DNA of 36,069 nt, from NCBI GenBank assembly GCA_045545575.1, contig JAZQBE010000023.1, forward strand, positions 1 through 36,069. Direction: 5' to 3'. The position numbers were made by a program, and so were the translations under genes. A model generated the notes under the pieces. That model had not been told where the DNA came from and ran no database searches. It saw only the letters and a list, made by a program, of their open reading frames with translations. The DNA comes from Shuttleworthia sp045545575 (GTDB lineage: Bacteria > Bacillota > Clostridia > Lachnospirales > Lachnospiraceae). Shown piece by piece: positions 7,581 through 14,619 of this stretch (the first letter of the stretch is position 1; every line of letters begins with the position of its first letter).

Positions 7581-8222
7581 TTATGAAGCAATCATCTCAA
7601 GGTTCCCGTGGTCCATTTCGCAGACCGTATCACAGAGCGATTCAATATCCTCTGTATGATGCGAGGAGATGATGATCGTCTTCCCTTGTTTTCGAAGATC
7701 AGCGAACAATTCCCGCATCTGCATCACGCCCGCTTTATCAAGTCCATTCATGGGCTCATCCAGCACCAAAAGAGGCGGTTCCTCCATAATTGCCTGGGCG
7801 ATTGCCAGTCGATGACGCATACCTAACGAATATGTCCGTACCGGTTTTTTTAAATCCGGATCCAGTCCTACAAAGCGTATGGCCTGCCGTACGTTATCTT
7901 TTCCAATTTTACCCTTTATCTCCGCCAAAAGCATCAGGTTTTTAAATCCGCTCATGGAACTGATAAATCCAGGCTCCTCCAGTATGATACCCACATTCGG
8001 TGACATTCCAGGCTTTACCAGCCTGCCTGCCACCGTAATGCTTCCGCTAGTAGGAGCCATGAATCCGCAGATGCATTTCATCAGGACGGTTTTCCCGGAT
8101 CCGTTGCGACCGATCAGCCCATGAATCTGTCCTTCAGCGAAAGAGACAGATACCTGATCCAGCACAGTGAACTGCCCGAATCGCTTTGTAACGTCTTTTA
8201 TCTCAATATAGGATTCACGCAT
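7581..8222 (-). CDS. ABC transporter ATP-binding protein
   Basis: This short 213-residue ATPase has Walker A GRNGSGKT (residues 38-45), a signature region reading YSLGMRHRLAIAQA, Walker B LLVLDEPMNGLD, and an H-loop SSHHTED. The signature lacks the usual LSGGQ and reads YSLGM instead, as in ATPases of the bacteriocin/lantibiotic-export and immunity type (CcmA-like). It would energise the two membrane proteins encoded upstream in the same operon. The ribosome binding site AGGAGGTG lies 6-7 nt before the ATG. It is the last of four genes. The substrate is unknown; peptide export or self-protection is a family-based guess. Confidence 0.9.
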   Translation of the reverse strand: MRESYIEIKDVTKRFGQFTVLDQVSVSFAEGQIHGLIGRNGSGKTVLMKCICGFMAPTSGSITVAGRLVKPGMSPNVGIILEEPGFISSMSGFKNLMLLAEIKGKIGKDNVRQAIRFVGLDPDLKKPVRTYSLGMRHRLAIAQAIMEEPPLLVLDEPMNGLDKAGVMQMRELFADLRKQGKTIIISSHHTEDIESLCDTVCEMDHGNLEMIAS

Positions 8223-8264
8223 TTCACACCTCCTGCTTTTATAATGCTCCAGGCAAGAAAAACA

Positions 8265-9122
8265 TTATCTCTCTTTGCGGATCCACCATCGGCACCCAAG
8301 AATCCAGAAAGCCACCGCTCCGGCCACCAGAAAAACAATTGCATACGAAACAGGCGGGCCGCCGGACACCTTTGGATCGAGCGCGGTCAGATAGATCCAG
8401 TTCACCGGAGAAATGTATAAAAGCTTCTCGCCGATGAAATAGTATCCGACATAAGTACAGAAGTAAGCAAGAAATCCCAGCACACCAATGATAACCGCAC
8501 CTGTTCCTTCGCCGGCGATGACGTTTGCCGCAAAGGAAAGAAGGCCCATAAAAACAGAGAGCAGAAATGTCAACAGCATCGACAGTCCCATCGCCTGAAG
8601 CGCACTGTATTTCTCAAGGATCGGATATCCAAAGGTAAGTCCGGGGGCTTCTATGCCGTAATTGACCGGGTCCAGCACATTGTAAGCCAGCCATCGGATG
8701 CACGTTCCCCATTCAAAGGAGAAAGACACGTGGGGAATCAACATCAATGCGGGGATGAATGCCATAACAATGGTAATAAGCAGGGAAACTTCCAGTGTAT
8801 ACAATAGCTGTCCCACCAGCCACGTCCGCCGTCCGACTCTGCACTGCAGAAACTGTGAAAACCCATCCTGATATGGCGCATCTGAAAAAATGACCGCCAG
8901 CAGACCGCTAAAGACCATCCACATCAGGGGCATCACATAGACATGCGGATAAACCCATGGTGTGATCCGCATCCCGGTGGCATTACAGTAACGCAGCAGC
9001 CACAGCGAATTTGCGGCTATGTAAATAGAATAGACAAGCAATGCAATCCAGACATTGGGTTTCACTATCCACTTTTTAAAATTGACAGAAGCGATTTGCT
9101 GCAGAATACGCCACGATTTCAT
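8265..9122 (-). CDS. ABC-2-type membrane permease subunit (hypothetical)
   Basis: This 285-residue integral membrane protein has about six hydrophobic segments, e.g. IALLVYSIYIAANSLWLL near the N-terminus and a C-terminal YAIVFLVAGAVAFWIL. I recognise no specific family; the topology and the adjacent ATPase gene (42 nt downstream) point to the permease of an ABC-2-type exporter. The ATG at 9122 (MKSWRIL) has GGAGG 6-8 nt upstream. A GTG six codons earlier is in frame but would contain that ribosome binding site in its coding sequence. Confidence 0.75.
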   Translation of the reverse strand: MKSWRILQQIASVNFKKWIVKPNVWIALLVYSIYIAANSLWLLRYCNATGMRITPWVYPHVYVMPLMWMVFSGLLAVIFSDAPYQDGFSQFLQCRVGRRTWLVGQLLYTLEVSLLITIVMAFIPALMLIPHVSFSFEWGTCIRWLAYNVLDPVNYGIEAPGLTFGYPILEKYSALQAMGLSMLLTFLLSVFMGLLSFAANVIAGEGTGAVIIGVLGFLAYFCTYVGYYFIGEKLLYISPVNWIYLTALDPKVSGGPPVSYAIVFLVAGAVAFWILGCRWWIRKER

Positions 9123-9164
9123 GGACGCCCTCCATATCACTTTATTAACCCCCGTCTTTACAAC

Positions 9165-10346
9165 CTAATGTGTGTTTTCGTCAAAGATCCAGTCAGTGAA
9201 CAGATTTCCGGAAAAAGCGTCCAGGTAGTAGTACGTCCAATACCGCAGATCCTCGTCATGGTCATTCCATAGAACGCTATCCTTATACAACGCATTAACA
9301 TCCTCTGCTGAAATGGCAACGGCCCATACCGGCACGTAATACCATTCATCAGCATGTCTGATCTTCAGGTATTCCAATTCAACCTTTTCCAGCACCGGAG
9401 GATTATTATATACTCTTCCGTGATAGAGCTGTTCCACGGCAGCAAAAGCCTCTTTTGCAGATATGATGTCTCCTTGTGCGATAACTTCCTTTGGCTGCAC
9501 CATGGCTTCGAAGTATCCGGCACGAAGACGGTGCTTTGTCAGAACAAGATCTACCTCCGAGCTCGCTTGCCAACACTGAATCTGATCCTCGTTTAATCCA
9601 TGAAACGCATTGTAAACCATATGCCCGGAACCGATTACGGCAAGCTTCGTGAAGTCTTTTCCGTTGACTGGTATTCCATCCACATACTGGGTACAGGTTA
9701 CGTAAAAGAAGGCCTCGCCATCCGACGTTGCATCCGTTACCGACCCGGTACAGCGATATCCGGAGAACCCAAGTTTCGCAAGTCCCTCTTCCGCAAGTTC
9801 TCTCTGCTCCTTGGGCAATTCTGCCTGAAACGGTCCGTAGGAGCCGGTTACTCCGTGATACAGCTTTGCGTCCTCTATTTTTCCTGTTAAATAAAGATCG
9901 GCTTGAATCGATTTCTCAACTGTGTTTCCATTCTCGTCCTCGATTTCAACCTTTTCCATCCTGTGAGAACCGGCAGAGAACAACAAATCCTCAAAGCCGG
10001 CCAGCGTACCGTTTGGAAAATATACCGTGTCATAGCCACCCGCTTCCGGTGATTCGCTCGTATCCCGGTCTCTGTAATAGCGGACTCCATCCGGGCTCTC
10101 CACTGCCTGATCGATTTTTTCTTCCAAAAAGAGAGCCAGCACTTCCTTTCTGTCCAGGTCCTGCAGCTGAACCTGATTCCCACGATAGACCGAGGCTCTG
10201 GTGCTGGCCCTGATCTGATCAAGGCCAACACCGTCAATAATCTGCACCGGGTCGTTATTTTCAGTATCGTCCGTCCCGCAGGAACAAAGCAAAACACAAG
10301 GCAACACCACTGCGAATGTTAATGCCCTTTTAGCAAGTCTTATCAT
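9165..10346 (-). CDS. Secreted lipoprotein of an ABC operon (hypothetical)
   Basis: This 393-residue protein starts with a signal peptide (MIRLAKRALTFAVVLPCVLL) followed by LCSCG, a lipobox whose Cys at position 23 would be lipidated. The mature part is hydrophilic, acidic and without recognised motifs; it contains a repeated two-half look with many Tyr/Val strands (YTYYYLDAFSGNLF at the end). It lies between two membrane-protein genes of an ABC operon, so it may be an external subunit or regulator of the transporter. The ATG at 10346 follows a GGGGGTGG ribosome binding site; an in-frame GTG lies three codons earlier. No enzymatic function can be assigned. Confidence 0.7.
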   Translation of the reverse strand: MIRLAKRALTFAVVLPCVLLCSCGTDDTENNDPVQIIDGVGLDQIRASTRASVYRGNQVQLQDLDRKEVLALFLEEKIDQAVESPDGVRYYRDRDTSESPEAGGYDTVYFPNGTLAGFEDLLFSAGSHRMEKVEIEDENGNTVEKSIQADLYLTGKIEDAKLYHGVTGSYGPFQAELPKEQRELAEEGLAKLGFSGYRCTGSVTDATSDGEAFFYVTCTQYVDGIPVNGKDFTKLAVIGSGHMVYNAFHGLNEDQIQCWQASSEVDLVLTKHRLRAGYFEAMVQPKEVIAQGDIISAKEAFAAVEQLYHGRVYNNPPVLEKVELEYLKIRHADEWYYVPVWAVAISAEDVNALYKDSVLWNDHDEDLRYWTYYYLDAFSGNLFTDWIFDENTH

Positions 10347-10428
10347 GGTGGCCACCCCCTTTTTGATTCGTTTGCGATTTTTTTATATACAGAAACTCCC
10401 GTGAGGTGTTTCAGATTGTCAACAATTA

Positions 10429-11208
10429 TCAGCAACTGATGTGGCGGCGCCTTACAAGCCGATAAAACAACCAACCTTCAACCAAGCATACGATAACGGA
10501 GATGATCATCTTTAGCAGCAATGTCTCATACCATGTCCCTGTATTATACGGAAAGCTATCCATCCATGTCCCCGGATACCAGATAGGGTTCCAGCGCATC
10601 AGTGCGTCGATTGAAGTCAGACGAAGCAAAAGAAGATACACCGCAACCGGACCGTTGATTGCCAGATAGATACTGGGATAGAGCCCGGTGAGCAAAAGAG
10701 CACCGGAGGCCGTCATTGCGCAGCTGCAGCAACGATCCAGCATCCAGAGCGCCAGATATGCCAGATCATGCCCCGGAAGCAACGCACCATATCCATAGTT
10801 CTCTCCAGAATTAGACGCGCCTGTGAGGGGATGACCTAGTGCCAGCAGAAGCAGTGAAAAGCAGATCTGTGTAAGCACGAAAGCTATGGCTGCGCCGAAG
10901 CACGCTGTCAGAACACGATTCCGCGCGTACTGCCTGCTGCCTTCTCTGCACATCCAGAAAGCAACTGCACGATCCTTCACATCCAGTGCATATGTCATAG
11001 CAAAGGGGAGAACCGGAATGATTAACAAGAGAACCTGATTGCTCCCGGTTCCTATCATCACCTGTTCTATAACGTTTACGATGGCAAAACATCTGTTCTT
11101 AAGAAGATGGATCGTGGTTAACAACTCAACAGCCAGCATCAGAAGCACGGAAAGCCATATGGTTCCGGACGAAAACAATCTTTTGAATTCACTTCGAAGG
11201 GATGTCAT
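10429..11208 (-). CDS. ABC-2-type membrane protein (hypothetical), first gene of the operon
   Basis: This 259-residue protein has about six transmembrane stretches and a short cytosolic N-terminus (MTSLRSEFKRLFSS) typical of ABC-2 permeases. Helices include IWLSVLLMLAVELLTTIHLL near residue 20 and LLLKMIISVIVCLVEGWLFY near the end. It is weakly similar in layout, not obviously in sequence, to the permease at 8265-9122. Two different permeases with one ATPase would make a heterodimeric exporter. The promoter at 11259-11287 is about 50 nt upstream, which makes this the first gene. The ribosome binding site is weak (GGAGC, 11 nt). Confidence 0.72.
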   Translation of the reverse strand: MTSLRSEFKRLFSSGTIWLSVLLMLAVELLTTIHLLKNRCFAIVNVIEQVMIGTGSNQVLLLIIPVLPFAMTYALDVKDRAVAFWMCREGSRQYARNRVLTACFGAAIAFVLTQICFSLLLLALGHPLTGASNSGENYGYGALLPGHDLAYLALWMLDRCCSCAMTASGALLLTGLYPSIYLAINGPVAVYLLLLRLTSIDALMRWNPIWYPGTWMDSFPYNTGTWYETLLLKMIISVIVCLVEGWLFYRLVRRRHISC

Positions 11209-11233
11209 ATTCGATTTAGCTCCGCTCTAAAAT

Positions 11234-11287
11234 ATCGATACTCAATATTATGTAATACAGATTAACATCGATACACGATATTGTCAA
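11234..11287 (-). promoter_or_regulatory. Promoter of the ABC operon with repeated GTATCGAT motif
   Basis: On the minus strand a perfect -35 TTGACA (11282-11287) is followed after 17 nt by TAATCT (11259-11264), a good sigma-A promoter. The 8-mer GTATCGAT occurs twice on this strand, inside the spacer (11267-11274) and downstream of the -10 (11234-11241), 33 bp apart, i.e. about three helical turns. Such placement fits a repressor operator. No regulator gene lies immediately beside it; the PadR at 5759 is the nearest candidate. Confidence 0.75.
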
Positions 11288-11352
11288 GCGTTTACCAGAA
11301 TCACTTCATGTTTCAATGGATCGATTGCGATAACCACATTGACATCTGCTGA

Positions 11353-11535
11353 GTTACTTCTTATGTCAGTCTGGGTTCTCTAAAGCGATTTGAACAGACG
11401 GGAGAAATCTCTCTTTCTTCGCTGGTCAATCTGGCCTTTGCACTTGGATGTGAAGGTGATTTTGACGAATTGATTTCCAAACGCAGCTACGCTTCAATTC
11501 AAGAGGTGATCGATGAAGCCCGTGAAAACCATTGA
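11353..11535 (+). pseudogene. Remnant of a HipB-like XRE antitoxin (C-terminal part)
   Basis: The plus-strand frame ending in TGA at 11533-11535 reads VSLGSLKRFEQTGEISL followed by SSLVNLAFALGCEGDFDEL, the end of an XRE helix-turn-helix domain as found in HipB-type antitoxins, then a short C-terminal helix. The frame is closed upstream by TGA at 11350, and no start or N-terminal HTH helices precede it, so the gene is decayed. It overlaps the hipA remnant by 23 bp, as intact hipBA pairs can. Its opposite strand relative to the flanking operons suggests an old insertion. Confidence 0.7.
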
Positions 11536-11640
11536 CGTGTTTTTTCACGAAAAATCCGTCGGTGTGCTGGCAGAGGCCGCAGACCGACGGATTGCATTTT
11601 CGTATGATACTGACTGGCTGAAAAACGGTGTGTGCGGATC
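11513..11640 (+). pseudogene. Remnant of a HipA-like kinase toxin (N-terminal part)
   Basis: From the ATG at 11513 the plus strand encodes MKPVKTIDVFFHEKSVG, then VLAEAADRRIAFSYDTDWLKNG. This is the N-terminal subdomain of HipA-type Ser/Thr kinases (pattern V-h-h-x-x-x-x-V-G-x-L-A...I-x-F-x-Y-x-x-x-W-L). Similarity stops near 11625-11640, where the sequence runs into the 3' end of the convergent sortase gene. The kinase core is absent, so no toxin can be made. Together with the hipB remnant this marks a degraded toxin-antitoxin locus at the pilus-operon boundary. Confidence 0.72.
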
Positions 11641-11666
11641 CGGTTTTGTCAGATCGGTCATCCGCG

Positions 11667-12389
11667 TTATTCAATCACCACAGCATCGCTGTCTTCTTCG
11701 ATACACCGCACCGTCACGCGGCTGCGGGAATCGAACGTACAGGTAAAAAGAGTCAGCGCGTATTCACTGTCGACCATGCGCTGGTGCTCGAAGGCGCCGA
11801 GGGTTTCGATCTGCACCACCTGGTAGCGGAACACGTTGCCGTCCGCATCCGTGAATTCCACCGAATCTCCGGGATTGCAGTAGCGGATGCGCTGGAAGTG
11901 GCTGGCGTAATTGTGCCCGCACAGCACCAGGTTGCCCAGGTAGGCCGACCCGCTGTAACGGCAGGGGGACTTCTGCAGGTTCGGATAGGTGAATTCCGAC
12001 ATCACCGGCAGTTCAATCCCCTGCGACGGAACCCGCAGGATGCCGACATAATCTCTGCCGTCAATGGTGATCACCGGCATGTCCATCTGCGGAAAGCGTT
12101 TGTACAGCGGGCGATCGTCTTCCGGCTTGCCGGCTGTCCCGTCGTTTTCCGGGGACGCGCTTTCATCGCCCTCCAGCTTCTGCGCTTCTCCGGCGCCGGT
12201 CACGGTCCGGTTTCCCTCGATGGCCGCCTCAATCGCAGGCAGATCTGCCGCCGCGCTTTCGCCGGCTTCCCTGTCCTCGCGCAAAAAGAGGATGGCGACG
12301 ACCGCTGCCGCGATCAGCAGAACGATCCCCGCCAGTATCAATGCTTTGCTCAGTCCGCTTCGCGGCTGTTTTTTCCCTGTCTTTCTCAT
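11667..12389 (-). CDS. Sortase (second sortase of pilus operon; class B/D-like)
   Basis: This 240-residue transpeptidase has an N-terminal membrane anchor (residues 16-36), an acidic low-complexity linker (40-95) and a sortase domain. The domain has catalytic His159 in LVLCGHNYASHF, Cys217 in LTLFTCTF, and a likely Arg224 in SRSRVTV. There is no C-terminal transmembrane helix, which separates it from class C pilin polymerases. It therefore likely anchors the finished pilus to peptidoglycan or processes the LPQTG minor pilin encoded immediately upstream, with which it overlaps by ATGA. The exact class is uncertain. It is the last gene of the operon; the hipA remnant follows on the other strand. 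Confidence 0.85.
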   Translation of the reverse strand: MRKTGKKQPRSGLSKALILAGIVLLIAAAVVAILFLREDREAGESAAADLPAIEAAIEGNRTVTGAGEAQKLEGDESASPENDGTAGKPEDDRPLYKRFPQMDMPVITIDGRDYVGILRVPSQGIELPVMSEFTYPNLQKSPCRYSGSAYLGNLVLCGHNYASHFQRIRYCNPGDSVEFTDADGNVFRYQVVQIETLGAFEHQRMVDSEYALTLFTCTFDSRSRVTVRCIEEDSDAVVIE

Positions 12390-13384
12390 CTTTGATATCG
12401 TCCTGCCCAGATCCCGCCGGCAATCAGTGCGAGTCCGGCCGCGGCCAGTGCGATGGCGACGCGCCAGTCCTGACCGGTCTGCGGAAGCTTCGGTTTGGAG
12501 GGCGGCGTTTTCGGCGGCGCGGACGGGGGCGTGGTCGGCGGTGTGGTCGGAGGCACCTCGGGCGGCAGTTCTTCCGGTGTATAGGTGTTGGTGACGACGA
12601 ATGTCGCGCCGTCGATGCCGACGGTTACGGTATAGCCTTCCGGTACGGACGGCTCGCTCAGCGTCCAGGTCTTTGTCTCATCCAGATTCTCAAACGTGTG
12701 CCGCCAGTTGTTCTCGCGGCTTAACGTGACGCGCTCGTATTCCTCGCCGTCACAGAGCAGCACGACTTCGATCGAAGCCGGGCGTTCGATGCCGTCGGTG
12801 TTTTCCCACACCTTGAGAACGGACCATTCGATGGGCTCGTAGCTTTCCCGGACCAGGCTGTGCTTCGGGCGCATCTCGACATGATTCAGCTTGCTTCCGT
12901 TCGCCTGCGGCATGGGCACAAAGGCAATGCCGGGCTCCGCAAAATAGGTGACCCCATCCTTCAGATAGGCATCCGCGAGAATCAGATACACGCCTTCTTC
13001 CACTTCGCCGAAATCCAGCCGGCCGTTTTCATCGGTATCACCGGCGTATGTCGCAGGAATCTCGTCGAGCCCGACGTAGCCTTCCATGGTCCGCGCCCAG
13101 ATCCGCCATCCGCCGGCGGTCTTCGGGGTGACCAGCGGGTAATGGGAAAACGGCTCGACCATTTCCACGGTCTGCGTGTCCTCAATCAGGACACCGATCC
13201 GGTATGCGCGAAACGTCATCCCCTCCACCGGTTTGTCTTCCGGCTCAAAGATCACGGTCAGCGAAGGCACGGCGGAATCCGCGGCAGCCGCAGGCAGCAT
13301 CGCAGAAATGAGCACGCCAGCAAGCAGCGCCGCAAGCAGCACTGCCCGATATAAGCGCCGGATCATCCTTTCTGCTCTCTTCAT
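12386..13384 (-). CDS. LPQTG-anchored minor pilin with Cna-B domain
   Basis: This 332-residue surface protein has a signal peptide (about 1-35, ending AAAAD), an N-terminal domain with a DTDENGRLDFGEVEEGVYLI element, and a Cna-B-type domain (EWSVLKVWENTDG...). A Pro/Thr-rich cell-wall-spanning stalk (TPPTTPPSAPPKTPP) follows, then the sorting signal LPQTG, a hydrophobic helix and a basic tail. Cna-B domains form internal Lys-Asn/Asp isopeptide bonds that stiffen pili. Its sorting motif differs from the major pilin (LPETG) and the giant protein (LPNTG), and it overlaps the second sortase gene by 4 bp. It may therefore be that sortase's substrate and act as the pilus base; this is inference. 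Confidence 0.88.
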   Translation of the reverse strand: MKRAERMIRRLYRAVLLAALLAGVLISAMLPAAAADSAVPSLTVIFEPEDKPVEGMTFRAYRIGVLIEDTQTVEMVEPFSHYPLVTPKTAGGWRIWARTMEGYVGLDEIPATYAGDTDENGRLDFGEVEEGVYLILADAYLKDGVTYFAEPGIAFVPMPQANGSKLNHVEMRPKHSLVRESYEPIEWSVLKVWENTDGIERPASIEVVLLCDGEEYERVTLSRENNWRHTFENLDETKTWTLSEPSVPEGYTVTVGIDGATFVVTNTYTPEELPPEVPPTTPPTTPPSAPPKTPPSKPKLPQTGQDWRVAIALAAAGLALIAGGIWAGRYQR

Positions 13385-13414
13385 TGCCTGTTCTGCCCTT
13401 CTTTGACTGCGTCT

Positions 13415-14461
13415 TCAGTGATTCTGTGTGTTCTTTCGTTCTCTGGCCTTCCGTTCGTCCGTATACTGCCGGCGGCCCATCAGGCGCTGGATGGCCATGA
13501 CGGACAGGTCCAGCCGATACAGCGGAAGCTCCGCCACTTCCAGCTCTTCCATGATCTCTTCGTCGATCTTCAGCTTCCTGCGCTTCCTGCCGGGCGAAAT
13601 CAGCGCGGTAAGAAACAGGATGGCCAGCACCGGCGCAACGATGATCAGCGTGACCACCAGCGGCCGGATCTGTACGGAATTGGCCTGGATATGATAGGTA
13701 AACCAGTAGGCGGTATTGGTCGGCACCCGGTGACCCCGGATCAGCAGCCGGTGCGAATTGACACCGTAGGGCGTGCAGGTCAGCAGCGTGCAGTAGTCCA
13801 TGCCCGGAACGATCTTCAGGTTATCGAGGTCGGAGGGTTCTATCGTAAGGATCTGATCCACCTCATAGGTCAGGATCTCGTCCATGGTTTTCAATGCAAA
13901 GATATCGCCGGTTTCCAGCTGGTCGATATCGGTAAACAGGCGGGCACTCGGCAGCCCGCGGTGACCGGAAATGACGGTGTGGCAGCCGTCGCTTTTGTTG
14001 GTCACAATGCCTTTTTCCTCGTCCCAGCTGGCCGCGCCGACCGGCAGGGAGGTCCATTCCAGATGGCCGATGGCCTGGGAAAGCACGGAATCGGCTGTTC
14101 CGTGATAGATCGGAAAACTGATGTTGATTTTCTTGATTTCGATGACGCCCATGATGCCGCGGTCATCGGTGCTTAACGCTTCTTCGTATGCCGGGATTTC
14201 AGCTTCCGGGTATACGGTGCTGGCGTTGGTGGCCAGTTTTTCGTTGTAGGAAAGCGCTGCTTTTAACAGACGCTCATATTCTTCATTGCTTAGGTTTGCC
14301 ACGGACGTGGCGTATTCATTGACTGCGCGGGACGTAAAGTTTTTGTTCCAGAAATCAGCGACGGTCGGATACAGGATCAGGCCAAGGCCGACGATCATGA
14401 ACAGTCCCAGCAGGAAGTATGTCCACCGGTTTTTTCGTGTCTCGCGGGCACTCTGTCCCAT
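13415..14461 (-). CDS. Class C sortase (pilin polymerase)
   Basis: This 348-residue protein has N- and C-terminal transmembrane helices (14-32 and about 262-285), the hallmark of class C sortases. The catalytic triad is His167 (VISGHRGLPSARLF), Cys229 (TLLTCTPYG) and Arg238 (NSHRLLIRG). It joins pilin subunits through a Lys-Thr isopeptide bond after cleaving LPXTG. The usual lid dipeptide DP(F/W/Y) expected between residues 75 and 100 is not seen; the segment reads STVYPEAEIPAYEEALSTDD. It lies directly downstream of the major pilin and 30 nt before the minor pilin gene, as in classical pilus operons. Confidence 0.92.
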   Translation of the reverse strand: MGQSARETRKNRWTYFLLGLFMIVGLGLILYPTVADFWNKNFTSRAVNEYATSVANLSNEEYERLLKAALSYNEKLATNASTVYPEAEIPAYEEALSTDDRGIMGVIEIKKINISFPIYHGTADSVLSQAIGHLEWTSLPVGAASWDEEKGIVTNKSDGCHTVISGHRGLPSARLFTDIDQLETGDIFALKTMDEILTYEVDQILTIEPSDLDNLKIVPGMDYCTLLTCTPYGVNSHRLLIRGHRVPTNTAYWFTYHIQANSVQIRPLVVTLIIVAPVLAILFLTALISPGRKRRKLKIDEEIMEELEVAELPLYRLDLSVMAIQRLMGRRQYTDERKARERKNTQNH

Positions 14462-14511
14462 CTGCTCTCTCTCCTGTTCGTCCGCATCCGGCGGCTGCTC
14501 GTTCGTTCATC

Positions 14512-14582
14512 GGATCTTTAGATCCTCACGGGAGGGTCCTCCGCTTCGGGAGAACCCTCCCCGGCCCCTTTCAGAAGGGGCC
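14512..14582 (-). promoter_or_regulatory. Three consecutive hairpins between major pilin and class C sortase
   Basis: Arms pair at 14563-14570/14575-14582 (8 bp perfect, 4-base loop), at 14531-14542/14549-14560 (12 positions, mostly paired), and at 14512-14517/14520-14525 (6 bp). None is followed by a U-tract on the minus strand. They lie within the 158-nt gap after the pilin stop. They most likely stabilise the 3' end of the pilin mRNA or partly stop transcription so that pilin exceeds sortase; this is inferred from position. Confidence 0.65.
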
Positions 14583-14619
14583 TTTATTCAGATCTGCTGT
14601 AACACATTTGCTTTGGTCA

